64,000 nt of DNA from Sphingomonas liriopis (lineage in GTDB: Bacteria; Pseudomonadota; Alphaproteobacteria; Sphingomonadales; Sphingomonadaceae), in NCBI RefSeq assembly GCF_024211255.1, contig NZ_JAMLDY010000002.1, positions 1 through 64,000 of the forward strand, read 5' to 3'. The position numbers and the translations under genes are program-made. Shown here in pieces: positions 36,495 to 46,175 of the stretch (the first letter of the stretch is position 1; each line of letters begins with the position of its first letter). The notes below the pieces were generated by a model. It saw only the letters and a list, made by a program, of their open reading frames with translations, was not told the origin of the DNA and did no database searches.

Positions 36495-38879
36495 ATGGCG
36501 ACGCTCCCGACCCCTTCCACCTGGAACCCGACCCGCACCGCCGCCATCGTCGCCGGGGCCGCGACGCTGGCCGCGACGGCGCTCGTGCTGCTGGTGGTCG
36601 GCAGCATCGTCGCCGCGGCCGGGTTCCTCGCGATCGGGGTGATCGCCGGGGCCTGCGTGATCGCATGGCGGCTGCTCGCGCCGGCGCCCGTTGCGGCGCC
36701 GCGCGCGATCGACTGGGAGTTCACCCGCGCCGTCGCGCAGGCGAGCGGCGATGCCGTCGCGATCACCGACCGTGCCGGACGGCTGGTCTGCGCCAACGAC
36801 GCCTATGAGGCACTGTTCGCCGGCTTTCCCACCCCACCGGGCCTGCCGCTGGCGGGGGAGGGCGTCGCCGAGCTCGGCAACGCCGGACGGATCGCGTGGC
36901 GCGACGGCAATGGCGAGGTGCGGGGGCTTCGCATCGGCGCGCATCGCCTGACCGCGCATATCGCGCGTGCCGGTGACGAGGGCGACATGCTCGTCTGGCG
37001 GTTCGCGATCCTCCATCAGCATGACGTCGCCGCCTCCACCGAGACCTTGATCTGCGGCGCCACTGGCGACCGGCTCGGCGGTGCGGGGGTGATGGCGGCA
37101 CTGATCGGACCAGACGGCCGCGTCCGCGCCGCCAACCGCGTGCTCAGCCAGCGCGCGATCGGTGGCGACGGCGGGCTGGAGGGACGCGATTTCGCGCGAT
37201 TGCTCATCACCGACAGCCGCGGCCTCGTGCGCTTCGAGCGCGAGGGGCTCGACGGCACGCCGCTGCGCGTGCTGCGCATCCCGTTCATCGATGCCGAGGA
37301 TGCGCCCGTCCTCGTCGCGCTGCTCGACGACGAGGATACGGCGCCGGCGATCGGCGCCAGCGCCTCGGCACACGTCCGCAGCCTCGTCAGCCTGATGCCG
37401 TTCGGCATGGCGCTGGTCGATCGCGAGGGGCGCTTCCTGCAGATGAACGACGCCTTCATCCGCGCCGCCAGCGTCGATTCGCGCAGCCCGCCGCTCTATC
37501 CGGGCGATCTGGTGGTACGCGAGGACAAGGCCGCGGTGGCGGACGCGATCCGCCGCTTCGCCACCGGCGCGACGCATTCGTCCGACATGGCGGTGCGGCT
37601 GAAGGACCATCCCGACGAGCCGGTCGCACTGACCATCGCCGGCGCGCGGGGCCTGGGCGATGCGGCGGTGCTGCTCAGCCTCAAGGACAACAGCGAGGAA
37701 AGCCGCCTGAAGCGCGAGGTGGCGCAGGCGACCAAGATGCAGGCGGTCGGCCAGCTGGCGGGCGGCGTCGCGCACGATTTCAACAACATCCTGACCGCGA
37801 TCATCGGCCATTGCGACCTGATGATGATGCGCCATTCGCCCGGCGACAGCGATTACGACGACATCCAGCAGATCCGCACCAATTCGAACCGCGCCGCTGG
37901 CCTGACGCGCCAGCTGCTCGCGTTCAGCCGCCAGCAGACGCTGCGCCCGCAGACGCTGCAGCTGCCCGACGTCGTCGCCGAAGTCTCGAACCTCTTGAAG
38001 CGACTGATGGGCGAGACGGTGCGCCTCGACGTGACGCACGGCCGCGGACTGGGGGCGGTGCGCGCCGATCCAGGGCAGCTCGAACAGGTGGTCGTCAACC
38101 TCGCGGTCAACGCGCGCGACGCGATGGTCAGCCACAATCCGCGCGCGCAGGGCACGCTCACCATCCAGACCAAGGCGGTGACCGCCGCCGAGGTCCGCGC
38201 GATGGCGTCCGACATCCTGCCCGTCGCCGATTACACCGCGCTGGTCGTCAGCGACACCGGCGGCGGCATCCCGCCCGATATCCTGCCCAAGATCTTCGAA
38301 CCCTTCTTCACCACCAAGGAAGTGGGCAAGGGCACCGGTCTCGGCCTCTCGACCGTCTACGGTATCGTCAAACAGTCGGGCGGCTGGATCTTCGCCGATT
38401 CGAAGCCGGGGCAGGGCGCGACCTTCACCATGTACCTGCCCGTCCACGCCGCCGGCACCGCGACCCGCGCCCCCGCCGCGTCGCGCCCCGCCGCCAAGCC
38501 GGTCGAGGTCTGGGGCACCGGCACCATCCTGCTCGTCGAGGACGAGGACATGGTCCGCGCCGTCGCCGAACGCGCGCTGACGCGGCAGGGCTATACGGTG
38601 ATGACCGCGGAGAACGGCGAGGTCGCGCTCGACCTGCTGACCCGCAACGGCCGGCCCGATCTGCTCATCAGCGACGTGGTGATGCCGACGATGGACGGCC
38701 CGACGATGGTCCGCCACGCGCGCGAACGCTATCCCGACCTGCCCATCATCTTCATGTCGGGCTATGCCGAGGAACAGCTGCGCAAGTCGATCGATCTCGA
38801 CCATGTCGCCTTCCTCCCCAAGCCGTTCAGCGTGCAGCAGCTCGCCGAGGCGGCGCGCGACGTGCTGGCCGGGCGCTGA
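36495..38879 (+). CDS. cckA: Cell-cycle hybrid histidine kinase CckA
   Basis: A 794-residue membrane kinase that sends phosphate through ChpT to CtrA in Alphaproteobacteria. Two membrane helices (about 18-38 and 41-57) are followed by PAS-like regions (about 80-150 and 290-400). The dimerisation/phospho-acceptor helix contains H427 in [20 protein letters not shown]. The ATPase domain has the N box ([11 protein letters not shown]), G1 ([10 protein letters not shown]) and G2 ([13 protein letters not shown]). The C-terminal receiver has D727 in [13 protein letters not shown]. The order and wording match CckA closely. The ATG at 36495 starts the first membrane helix region. A lone receiver gene follows 64 nt later. 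Confidence 0.93.
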   Translation: MATLPTPSTWNPTRTAAIVAGAATLAATALVLLVVGSIVAAAGFLAIGVIAGACVIAWRLLAPAPVAAPRAIDWEFTRAVAQASGDAVAITDRAGRLVCANDAYEALFAGFPTPPGLPLAGEGVAELGNAGRIAWRDGNGEVRGLRIGAHRLTAHIARAGDEGDMLVWRFAILHQHDVAASTETLICGATGDRLGGAGVMAALIGPDGRVRAANRVLSQRAIGGDGGLEGRDFARLLITDSRGLVRFEREGLDGTPLRVLRIPFIDAEDAPVLVALLDDEDTAPAIGASASAHVRSLVSLMPFGMALVDREGRFLQMNDAFIRAASVDSRSPPLYPGDLVVREDKAAVADAIRRFATGATHSSDMAVRLKDHPDEPVALTIAGARGLGDAAVLLSLKDNSEESRLKREVAQATKMQAVGQLAGGVAHDFNNILTAIIGHCDLMMMRHSPGDSDYDDIQQIRTNSNRAAGLTRQLLAFSRQQTLRPQTLQLPDVVAEVSNLLKRLMGETVRLDVTHGRGLGAVRADPGQLEQVVVNLAVNARDAMVSHNPRAQGTLTIQTKAVTAAEVRAMASDILPVADYTALVVSDTGGGIPPDILPKIFEPFFTTKEVGKGTGLGLSTVYGIVKQSGGWIFADSKPGQGATFTMYLPVHAAGTATRAPAASRPAAKPVEVWGTGTILLVEDEDMVRAVAERALTRQGYTVMTAENGEVALDLLTRNGRPDLLISDVVMPTMDGPTMVRHARERYPDLPIIFMSGYAEEQLRKSIDLDHVAFLPKPFSVQQLAEAARDVLAGR

Positions 38880-38904
38880 CCCGACACGGGTGCTGGCCCA
38901 ATAA

Positions 38905-38926
38905 GTTGTTGGCATAGCGCAACAAC
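38905..38926. promoter_or_regulatory. 7-bp inverted repeat between cckA and receiver gene
   Basis: GTTGTTG and CAACAAC arms are separated by GCATAGCG. The repeat lies 25 nt after the cckA stop and 18 nt before the receiver start. It is AT-richer than its surroundings. It could be an operator or an RNA hairpin near the ribosome-binding site. No T tract follows. Confidence 0.4.
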
Positions 38927-38943
38927 GGTGGTTATGGCGGGGC

Positions 38944-39294
38944 ATGCCTTCCCCCACCCGGATCCTCGTCGTCGAGGATGAACCGCTGATCGCGATGATG
39001 CTCGAGGATTTCCTCGAAGTGCTGGACAAAACCGCCGTCGGCACCGTCGATTCCGTGGCCAGTGCGCTCGCGCGGGTCGAGGACGGCGGCATCGACGCGG
39101 CGATCCTCGACGTCAACCTGCGCGGCGGCGAGAAGAGCACCCCCGTCGCCGAGGCGCTGGCGGCGCGCGACATCCCCTTCGTCTTCGCCACCGGCGGCAG
39201 CGACGACAGCGTCGACGCGCAGTTCCGCGACCGCCCCGTGCTGCAGAAACCGTTCACGATGGACGGCGTCGCGAAGGCCCTCGACGCGCTCTGA
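38944..39294 (+). CDS. Single-domain response regulator beside cckA
   Basis: A 116-residue receiver protein with nothing else. The acidic pocket is E11-D12-E13 (RILVVEDEPLIA), the phospho-acceptor D56 (AAILDVNLRGG), the conserved Thr lies in FVFATGGSDDS, and K102 in LQKPF. The Gly-Gly-Glu loop after D56 is shared with many alphaproteobacterial lone receivers. Proximity to cckA suggests, but does not prove, a functional link. Confidence 0.88.
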   Translation: MPSPTRILVVEDEPLIAMMLEDFLEVLDKTAVGTVDSVASALARVEDGGIDAAILDVNLRGGEKSTPVAEALAARDIPFVFATGGSDDSVDAQFRDRPVLQKPFTMDGVAKALDAL

Positions 39295-39645
39295 GCATCG
39301 CGACGCGGCGTCGTTCGCCCTGAGCCTATGGAAGGGCAGGTGAGGCTCGCGCCCGCTCGCGTGAGCCCATCGGGTGCCGCAATCCCCCCGTCACCCCGGA
39401 ATTGTTCCGGGGTCCACTCCGCGGCGAGGCGAGTGGCTGGAGAGGACGGCTTCACGCTTGCGGCCCGGTGGACCCCGGAACAAGTCCGGGGTGACGGGTC
39501 GTTCGGGGCGATCGATCGAATCCCACTGATCGTCGTCCTACGCGATCGCTCCACGGCGCGCGCGCCCGCTTCCCATGACGCATTTGTCACCGGAACGAAG
39601 CCCTCCTGCCCGCATTGACGTTCCGGACTTTCGAAAGGAACGGAC
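39295..39645. other. Gene-free gap with a palindromic repeat
   Basis: A 351-nt gap between the lone receiver gene and the SDR gene on the same strand. It contains the family A inverted repeat (39390-39495) and a degraded family B fragment near 39312. No coding frame looked real. The SDR ribosome-binding site AAAGGA lies at its right end. Confidence 0.65.
39390..39495. repeat. Dispersed inverted repeat, family A
   Basis: Arms GTCACCCCGGAATTGTTCCG and a right arm ending CAAGTCCGGGGTGAC pair over about 30 nt, with about 46 nt between (containing CTCCGCGGCGAG). Almost the same element is at 49200-49305, including the inner part CTCCGCGACGAGGCGA. Confidence 0.85.
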
Positions 39646-40413
39646 GTGGCAGACGACCCGATCGCCGTAGTGACCGGCGGCGAATCCGGGATCGGCGCCG
39701 CCTGCGTCGCGGCCCTCGCCAAGGCGGGCGCCCGCGTCGTCTTCACCTATTTCCGCGATGCCGACGCCGCCGAAGCGGTGGCGCAGTCCGCTGGCGGCGA
39801 GACCCGCGTGCACGCCGTGCAATGCGACGTCTCGAGCGAGGCTGCGGTCGAGACGCTCTTCGCCGAGACCGAGCGCCGTTTCGGCACCGCGACGTGGCTG
39901 GTCAATTCCGCCGGCCTCAACATGACCGGCACCAAGCTCGTCGATATGCCGCTCGACCAGTTCGACCGCGTCATCCGCTCGGACCTCTACGGCCCCTTCC
40001 TGACCTGCCGCCGCTTCGTCCGCGCCGCGGAGGCCGCCAGGGCGGGCGGCCGCATCGTCAATATCTCGTCGATCCACGAACGCGCCCCGCGGCCCGGTGG
40101 CGCCGATTACGATTCGGCCAAGGGCGGGCTCGCGCAGCTGACCGCGACGCTGGCGCTCGAACTCGCGCCGTCGGGGATCGCGGTCAACGGCGTCGCGCCC
40201 GGCATGATCCTGACGCCGATGAACGCGCATGCGGTCGCCGATCGCGACTATCGCGCGAAGCTGGAGGCCAACATCCCCTGGGGTCGCGCCGGCAGCGCCG
40301 ACGAGGTCGCGACGCTCGTCGCCTTCCTGCTGTCGCCCGCGGCCGATTATATCACCGGCACCACCGTGACGATCGACGGCGCGCTGTCGCTCGTCATCGC
40401 CCAAGGGGCTTGA
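39646..40413 (+). CDS. SDR-family oxidoreductase
   Basis: A 255-residue classical short-chain dehydrogenase. The cofactor motif is TGGESGIGAA (TGxxxGIG), the Asn block is LVNSAG, and the catalytic Ser-Tyr-Lys set reads ISSIHE then GADYDSAKGG. The C-terminal GTTVTIDGALSLV is typical of glucose 1-dehydrogenase/3-oxoacyl reductase-like enzymes. The substrate is not known. GTG start with AAAGGA upstream. The glycosidase-like gene starts 8 nt after its stop, so the two probably form an operon acting on one sugar. Confidence 0.87.
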   Translation: MADDPIAVVTGGESGIGAACVAALAKAGARVVFTYFRDADAAEAVAQSAGGETRVHAVQCDVSSEAAVETLFAETERRFGTATWLVNSAGLNMTGTKLVDMPLDQFDRVIRSDLYGPFLTCRRFVRAAEAARAGGRIVNISSIHERAPRPGGADYDSAKGGLAQLTATLALELAPSGIAVNGVAPGMILTPMNAHAVADRDYRAKLEANIPWGRAGSADEVATLVAFLLSPAADYITGTTVTIDGALSLVIAQGA

Positions 40414-40420
40414 GAGGCTG

Positions 40421-41335
40421 ATGCCGACCTACGCCGTCGAGGCGCTCGACACCGTCACCATCGCGCCGGGGTCGCCGATCGACGGCATGGACCTGATGAG
40501 CCCCTTCGTCTGGCGCGAGCAGGGCCGCTATCGCATGCTGGTGCGTGGCGTCCCAGATCCGCTGGGGCCGCACGATCCGACCGGGCTGATCGCCAGCGGC
40601 TGGAGCGACGACGGCCTCCACTTCACGCTCGATCCGCAGCTCGCGATCGCCCCCGGCACCGACCCCGCCGATCCCGATGCCGGCGGTTGCGAGGACCCGA
40701 CCGTGCTGGTCGCCGACGACGGCAGCTATGTCGTCTATTATACCGGCGTCGATGCCGCGCGCACGCAGGGAGTGTTGATCGCCGCCAGCGGACCCGCGCT
40801 CGACTGGCTCGTCAAACGTCGCGTCGCGCTCGCCGCGCCGGCGGGAGAGGGCAATATCAAGGAAGCCACCTTCGCGCAGACCTCCAATGGCGACTGGCGG
40901 CTGTTCTACGAATATGCCGCCGCGGAGGAGCGCGGCATCGGCGCCTCGCGCATCGGCATCGCCTCCGCCGCGCAGCTCGGCGATCCCTGGACGTCGCTCG
41001 CCGATCCCTTTCCGATCCGGCCCGATTCATGGGACAATTGGCATCTCTCTACCGGCCCCATCTGCCAGCTGCCCGGCGCCGATCCGGTGATGTTCTACAA
41101 CGGCGCGACGGTCGATGCGCGCTGGCGGATCGGCTGGATCAGTTTCGCACCCGACTTCGCCGTGGTGACGGGTCGCGGCCTCGAACCCGTCATCCTGCCG
41201 CCACCGCCGGAGGATCGCACCAAGACCGACATCGCCTTCGCTGCCTCTACCGTGATCGAGAACGGTATGATATCGCTGTACTTTTCGCTGGAGGACCGCA
41301 TCCTGCGTCGAGCGCGTATCCGCTATTACGCGTAA
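40421..41335 (+). CDS. GH130/GH43-like beta-propeller glycosidase or phosphorylase
   Basis: A 304-residue cytoplasmic protein built of beta-propeller blades. Family-like blocks are GCEDPTVLVADDGSYVVYYT (the ED-P-x-x motif), NIKEATFAQTSNGDWRLFYE and DNWHLSTGPICQLPGADPVM with FYNGATVD. These resemble GH130 mannoside phosphorylases and GH43/GH32-type enzymes. No signal peptide is visible. It follows an SDR gene by 8 nt and precedes ilvD by 43 nt. Product and substrate are inferred only at fold level. Confidence 0.7.
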   Translation: MPTYAVEALDTVTIAPGSPIDGMDLMSPFVWREQGRYRMLVRGVPDPLGPHDPTGLIASGWSDDGLHFTLDPQLAIAPGTDPADPDAGGCEDPTVLVADDGSYVVYYTGVDAARTQGVLIAASGPALDWLVKRRVALAAPAGEGNIKEATFAQTSNGDWRLFYEYAAAEERGIGASRIGIASAAQLGDPWTSLADPFPIRPDSWDNWHLSTGPICQLPGADPVMFYNGATVDARWRIGWISFAPDFAVVTGRGLEPVILPPPPEDRTKTDIAFAASTVIENGMISLYFSLEDRILRRARIRYYA

Positions 41336-41378
41336 CAAGCTTGCGTTGAAGGGGCCTCTCGCGACATAGGGCGTCGCC

Positions 41379-43097
41379 ATGACCCAGTTCGACAAGTCCC
41401 GCCTGCCTAGCCGTCACGTCTCCGTCGGCCCCGAGCGCGCTCCCCACCGCAGCTATTACTACGCCATGGGCATCGGCGAAGAGGATATCGCCAAGCCCTT
41501 CGTCGCGCTCGCCAGCGCCGGCAACAATTCGGCGCCGTGCAACACGACGCTCGACGGTCAGGCCGATGCCGCGCAGGCCGGCGTGATCCAGGGCGGCGGC
41601 ATGCCGCGCCGCTTCAACACGATCACCGTCACCGACGGCATCGCGATGGGCCATCAGGGGATGAAGGCGTCGCTGGTCAGCCGCGAGGTGATCGCCGATT
41701 CGGTCGAGCTGTCGGTGCGCGGCCATTGCTACGACGCGCTCGTCGGCTTCGCCGGCTGCGATAAATCCTTGCCCGGCATGATGATGGCGATGCTGCGCCT
41801 CAACATTCCGTCGATCTTCGTCTACGGCGGCTCGATCCTGCCCGGCCGCTTCCACGACCGCGACGTCACCGTCGTCGACGTCTTCGAGGTCGTCGGCAAA
41901 TATGCCGCCGGCGCCTGCCCGTTGTCCGAGGTGCACGAGCTCGAAAAGGTCGCCTGCCCCGGCCACGGCGCCTGCGGCGGCCAGTTCACCGCCAACACCA
42001 TGGCCTGCGTCGGCGAGGCGATCGGCCTCAGCCTGCCCAACAGCAACATGGTCCCCGCGCCCTATTCCACGCGCGAGCAGATCGCCGTCGCCGCCGGCGC
42101 GCAGGTGATGGAACTGGTCGCCAGGCAGTTGCGCCCGCGCGACATCTGCACGCGCGCTGCCTTCATCAACGCCGCCCGCGTCGTCGCCGCCACCGGCGGC
42201 TCGACCAACGCCGCGCTGCACCTGCCCGCGATGGCGAGCGAGGCGGGGATCGATTTCGACCTGTTCGACGTCGCCGAGGCCTTCAAATCAACACCTTACA
42301 TCGCCGACCTCAAGCCGGGTGGGAAGTATGTCGCCAAGGATATGTACGAGGCGGGCGGCGTCTACATGCTGATGAAGACGATGCTCGCCGGCGGCCTGCT
42401 CGACGGCGACTGCATGACCGTCACCGGCAAGACGCTGGGCGAGAATATCGACCAGGTGACGTGGAACCCCGACCAGAAGGTCATCTACGACGTCAATACG
42501 CCGCTCAGCCCCACCGGCGGTGTGGTCGGCCTGCGTGGCTCCCTCGCGCCCGACGGCGGCATCGTGAAGGTCGCCGGCATGCACCGCCTCCAGTTCGAGG
42601 GGCCGGCGCGCGTCTTCGACTGCGAGGAGGATTGCTTCGCCGCGGTCGAGGCGCGTTCGATCGAGGAGGGCGAGGTGCTGGTCATCCGCTACGAAGGACC
42701 CAAGGGCGGCCCCGGCATGCGCGAGATGCTGTCGACCACCGCCGCGCTCTACGGCCTCGGCATGGGCGAGAAGGTCGCGCTCATCACCGACGGCCGCTTC
42801 TCGGGCGCGACGCGCGGCTTCTGCATCGGCCATGTCGGCCCCGAGGCGGCCGAGGGCGGCCCGATCGCGCTGGTCGAGAACGGCGACACGATCCGCATCG
42901 ATGCCGAGGCGGGGACGATCGACCTGCTGGTCGATGACGCGACGATGGCCGCGCGCCGCGCCACGTGGCAGCCGCGGGTGAACGATTACGGCTCGGGCGC
43001 ATTGTGGCGCTATGCCCAGAACGTCGGTCCCGCCTGGCAAGGTGCCGTCACCCATCCCGGCGCCAAGGCCGAAACCCACGTTTACGCGGATATCTGA
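41379..43097 (+). CDS. ilvD: Dihydroxy-acid dehydratase
   Basis: A 572-residue iron-sulfur dehydratase of the IlvD/Edd family, which makes the 2-oxo acids for valine, leucine and isoleucine. Cluster cysteines lie in [31 protein letters not shown] and [20 protein letters not shown]. The C-terminal [20 protein letters not shown] is the IlvD signature. The length and [15 protein letters not shown] start fit IlvD rather than phosphogluconate dehydratase. The next gene starts inside its end. Confidence 0.94.
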   Translation: MTQFDKSRLPSRHVSVGPERAPHRSYYYAMGIGEEDIAKPFVALASAGNNSAPCNTTLDGQADAAQAGVIQGGGMPRRFNTITVTDGIAMGHQGMKASLVSREVIADSVELSVRGHCYDALVGFAGCDKSLPGMMMAMLRLNIPSIFVYGGSILPGRFHDRDVTVVDVFEVVGKYAAGACPLSEVHELEKVACPGHGACGGQFTANTMACVGEAIGLSLPNSNMVPAPYSTREQIAVAAGAQVMELVARQLRPRDICTRAAFINAARVVAATGGSTNAALHLPAMASEAGIDFDLFDVAEAFKSTPYIADLKPGGKYVAKDMYEAGGVYMLMKTMLAGGLLDGDCMTVTGKTLGENIDQVTWNPDQKVIYDVNTPLSPTGGVVGLRGSLAPDGGIVKVAGMHRLQFEGPARVFDCEEDCFAAVEARSIEEGEVLVIRYEGPKGGPGMREMLSTTAALYGLGMGEKVALITDGRFSGATRGFCIGHVGPEAAEGGPIALVENGDTIRIDAEAGTIDLLVDDATMAARRATWQPRVNDYGSGALWRYAQNVGPAWQGAVTHPGAKAETHVYADI

Positions 43098-43485
43098 TCG
43101 CGGCGCGGGAGCGGCGCTGCTGCTCCTCGCCGCCTGCGGCGATCCTGCCGCGCGTACCGCCGACACCAACGTGCTCGCGCAGGTCGAGGCCGACCAGCGC
43201 CGCGCCGCCGATGACGACGGCCGCATCCGCTGCTCTCGCGAGAGCGCGCCGCTGCGCCGCGACTGCGCGATCGAACAGACGCAGAGCGAACGCGGCCTGA
43301 TCCTCACCGTGCGTCATGCCGACGGCGGCTTCCACCGCCTGCTCGTCACCCGTGATGGCCGCGGCGTGGTCGCGGCGGATGGCGCCGAGCCGGCGCGGGT
43401 GACGATTGCCGAACCCGGTACGATCGACGTCGCGATCGGCAGCGACCGCTACCGCCTCCCCGCGACGATCAAGGCCGCACGATGA
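43042..43485 (+). CDS. Small lipoprotein-like hypothetical protein (start uncertain)
   Basis: The frame has a hydrophobic run and lipobox [17 protein letters not shown], followed by a soluble domain with two Cys ([20 protein letters not shown]) and beta-rich sequence ending LPATIKAAR. The lipobox begins only about 10 residues after the ilvD stop, and no ATG, GTG or TTG lies just before it. The listed GTG at 43042 and an ATG at 43012 are both inside ilvD and give an atypical Pro/Lys-rich leader. The frame therefore looks real but the true start is unknown. It overlaps nnr by 4 nt. Confidence 0.55.
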   Translation: MPSPIPAPRPKPTFTRISDRGAGAALLLLAACGDPAARTADTNVLAQVEADQRRAADDDGRIRCSRESAPLRRDCAIEQTQSERGLILTVRHADGGFHRLLVTRDGRGVVAADGAEPARVTIAEPGTIDVAIGSDRYRLPATIKAAR

Positions 43486-44870
43486 TCGCCATCGACGGCC
43501 AGCCGATCCTCACCGCCGCGCAGATGCGCGCCGCCGAAGACGCCGCGATCGCCGCCGGCAGCTCCGTCACCGCATTGATGCAGCGGGCAGGGGAGGGCAT
43601 CGCCGCGGCCACGCGCCGTCTCGTCGCCGGGGCCGAGGTGCTGATCGTCTGCGGCCCCGGCAACAACGGCGGCGACGGCTATGTCGCCGCGACCGCACTC
43701 GCCGGCCTCGGCCATCCCGTCCGCGTCGCCGCGAGCGGCCCGCCGAAGACCGACGCCGCGATCGCCGCGCGCGCCGGCTGGACCGGCCCGATCGAAGCGC
43801 TCACCGACGCGACGCCCGCGCCGATCCTGCTCGACTGCCTGTTCGGCACCGGCCTGACCCGCCCGCTTGCGCCCGAGATCGACGCCGCACTCGCCCGCCT
43901 GTCGCACGCCGCGCGTCTCGTCATCGCCGCTGATCTGCCCAGCGGCACCAACGCCGACACCGCCGAAGCCCCCGACTGGGCGAAGGCCCGTCCTGCCGCG
44001 CTAACGCTCGCGCTCGGCGCGCTCAAGCCGGCGCACGGCCTCCACCCCGCCGCAGCCGCCTGCGGTACGATCCGCCTGATCGACCTCGGCATCGACCGCC
44101 CCGACGCCGTCACGGTGGCCGCGAGGCCGGCGCTGCCGCAGCCCGGCCCGGCCTCGCACAAATACACCCGCGGCATGGTCGCGATCGTCGCCGGCGCGAT
44201 GGAGGGCGCCGCCCGCCTTGCCGCCGTCGCCGCGCTGCGCAGCGGCGCCGGCTACGTCGCGCTCTACGGCGGCAGCGGACAGGGCGGCCCCGACGCGATC
44301 GTCCACCGCCCCTACGAACCGGAGGCACTCGCCGACGAGCGGATCGGCGCGATCCTCATCGGCCCCGGCCTCGGCCGCGACGACGAGGCGCGCGCGCACC
44401 TCCAAGCGCTGATCGAGGCGGACACCCACCGGCTCGTCATCGACGGCGACGCGCTCCACCTGCTCGATCCCGACGCGCTGCGCCGCCGCCACAATCCGGT
44501 CGTCCTCACCCCCCACGCCGGCGAATTCCACGCGCTCTTCGGTACGCCCGACGGTTCGCTGCTCGATCGGGCGCGCACAGCCGCCGCCCGCGCCGGCGTC
44601 ATCGTCGTCCTCAAAGGCCCCACCACGATCGTCGCCGACGCCGCCCGCGTCCGCATCCACCTCGCCGGCAACCCATGGCTCTCCACCGCCGGCACCGGCG
44701 ACGTCCTCGCCGGCACGATCGCGGCGCAGCTCGCGCATCCCCACGCCGATCCGATGGCCGCGGCGGATGCCGGCGTCTGGCTTCATGCCCGCGCCGCATG
44801 GATCGCGGGGAAAAGCTTCATCGCCGACGACTTGGCAAACGCGCTCACCCCGGCCAGAGCCGGCGCATGA
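43482..44870 (+). CDS. nnr: Bifunctional NAD(P)H-hydrate epimerase/dehydratase
   Basis: A 462-residue repair enzyme that rebuilds NAD(P)H from its damaged hydrates. The N-terminal epimerase (YjeF_N) has LTAAQMRAAEDAAIAAGSS and VCGPGNNGGDGYVAA. The C-terminal ADP-dependent dehydratase has HKYTRGMVAIVAGAMEGAA, LIGPGLGRDDEAR, LTPHAGEFHALFG and the nucleotide motif NPWLSTAGTGDVLAGTIAA. Both halves look complete. It overlaps the preceding lipoprotein-like gene and the following methyltransferase gene by 4 nt each. Confidence 0.94.
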   Translation: MIAIDGQPILTAAQMRAAEDAAIAAGSSVTALMQRAGEGIAAATRRLVAGAEVLIVCGPGNNGGDGYVAATALAGLGHPVRVAASGPPKTDAAIAARAGWTGPIEALTDATPAPILLDCLFGTGLTRPLAPEIDAALARLSHAARLVIAADLPSGTNADTAEAPDWAKARPAALTLALGALKPAHGLHPAAAACGTIRLIDLGIDRPDAVTVAARPALPQPGPASHKYTRGMVAIVAGAMEGAARLAAVAALRSGAGYVALYGGSGQGGPDAIVHRPYEPEALADERIGAILIGPGLGRDDEARAHLQALIEADTHRLVIDGDALHLLDPDALRRRHNPVVLTPHAGEFHALFGTPDGSLLDRARTAAARAGVIVVLKGPTTIVADAARVRIHLAGNPWLSTAGTGDVLAGTIAAQLAHPHADPMAAADAGVWLHARAAWIAGKSFIADDLANALTPARAGA

Positions 44871-46054
44871 CCTCCATCGATACGATCCTGCGCGTCGCGG
44901 CGCGCGGCGACGGCGTCACCGCCGACGGCCGCCACGCCGCCTTCGCCGCGCCCGGCGACCTGCTGAACGACGACGGCACGCTCACCCACGGCCCGCACCA
45001 TCAGGCGGCGCCCTGCCGTCACTTCCCCGAATGCGGCGGCTGCCAGCTCCAGCATCTCGACGACGCCGCCTATGCCGTCTTCGTCACCGACCGCGTGGCG
45101 AGCGCGCTCGACGGTCAGGAGCTGACCGCCACGCTGCGCCCGCCGCTCGTCTCGCCGCCCAACACTCGCCGCCGCGCGACGCTGCATGCGGAGGGGAAGG
45201 GCGGTCGCGTCAGTCTCGGCTTCACCGCCGAAAAGAGCCATGCGATCGTCGACATGCGCGAATGCCTTATCCTCGCGCCCGAACTGTTCGCGGTCGTCGC
45301 CCCGTTGCGCACTCTGCTCCAGAAGCTCGGCTTCAAGCGGCGCGGCGACGTCCACCTGACGCTGTCCGATCAGGGCCCGGACGTGATGGTGACCAACCTC
45401 ACCGCCGACGGCCTCGCCGCCGCCGAGGCGATCACGAGCTTCTGCGAACGCCACGCCATCGCCCGCTTCACGCTCGACAGCGGCATCGGCGCCGAGACGC
45501 GCTGGGAGCCGCAGCCGGTGACGATCACATTGGGCGGCCATCCGGTGCCGCTGCCCCCCGCGTCGTTCCTGCAGGCGACGCAGGAGGGCGAGGACGCACT
45601 CGTCGCCGCGATGCGAGAGGCGACCAGCGGCGCGACCACGATCGCCGACCTGTTCGCGGGCTTGGGCACCTTCACGCTCGCGCTCCCCGCGCGCGTCTAT
45701 GCCGCGGAGGGCGCCCGCGATGCTCTCTTCGCGCTCAAGGCGGCGGTGGGTCGCGGCCAACTCCCGGTCTTCACCGAACACCGCGACCTCTACCGCCGCC
45801 CGCTGACGGTGGCCGAACTGGACCGCTTCGACGCGATCGTCATCGATCCGCCGCGCGCCGGCGCACGCGATCAGGCCGAAGCGCTCGCCGCCTGTCAGGC
45901 GAAGGTCATCGGCTATGTCTCGTGCAACCCGTCGAGCTTCGCCCGCGACGCCAGGTTGCTGGTCGAAGGCGGCTGGCGCCTCGACTGGATCCAGCCCGTA
46001 GGCCAGTTCCGCTGGTCCACCCACGTCGAACTCGCGGCGCGCTTCGTGCGGTGA
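44867..46054 (+). CDS. TrmA/RlmD-family class I RNA (uracil-5) methyltransferase
   Basis: A 395-residue SAM-dependent enzyme that methylates uridine C5 in rRNA or tRNA. Four Cys near the N-terminus (APCRHFPECGGCQLQHLDD with a later DMRECLIL) can hold a [4Fe-4S] cluster as in RlmD. The SAM-binding region is IADLFAGLGTFTLALPARVY, then IVIDPPRAGA, and the catalytic Cys is in IGYVSCNPSSFARDARLL. Whether it is RlmC-, RlmD- or TrmA-like is undecided. It is coupled to nnr by a 4-nt overlap. Confidence 0.9.
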   Translation: MTSIDTILRVAARGDGVTADGRHAAFAAPGDLLNDDGTLTHGPHHQAAPCRHFPECGGCQLQHLDDAAYAVFVTDRVASALDGQELTATLRPPLVSPPNTRRRATLHAEGKGGRVSLGFTAEKSHAIVDMRECLILAPELFAVVAPLRTLLQKLGFKRRGDVHLTLSDQGPDVMVTNLTADGLAAAEAITSFCERHAIARFTLDSGIGAETRWEPQPVTITLGGHPVPLPPASFLQATQEGEDALVAAMREATSGATTIADLFAGLGTFTLALPARVYAAEGARDALFALKAAVGRGQLPVFTEHRDLYRRPLTVAELDRFDAIVIDPPRAGARDQAEALAACQAKVIGYVSCNPSSFARDARLLVEGGWRLDWIQPVGQFRWSTHVELAARFVR

Positions 46055-46055
46055 T

Positions 46056-46175
46056 TTCGCGCGAAGACGCGGAGAGGTCCCACCAAGCGATAACGGATCG
46101 ACCGGAAGACCCGCAACGGCATGAGGAATGTGCTCACGCTTCGCCAATCGCGACCTCTTCGCGCCTTCGCGTGAA
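46056..46175. repeat. Inverted repeat filling a convergent gap (family C)
   Basis: The left arm TTCGCGCGAAGACGCGGAGA (46056-46079) and the right arm ending CGCGCCTTCGCGTGAA (46152-46175) are reverse complements at about 20 of 24 bases. The element starts just after the methyltransferase stop codon and ends at the truA stop codon. Only this copy was found in the window. Confidence 0.7.

Noticed and set aside
34263-39746. Very long open frame (1,827 codons) antisense to the M13 peptidase and cckA genes
   Set aside because: It is a mirror of high third-position GC in the true genes, which avoids stop codons on the other strand. Its translation is repetitive Arg/Asp/Ala/His without recognisable domains, and it spans two well-supported genes and two gaps.
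41336-41378. Attenuator or T-box-like leader before ilvD
   Set aside because: Only 43 nt separate it from the previous gene, and no leader peptide with branched-chain codons or paired hairpins is present.
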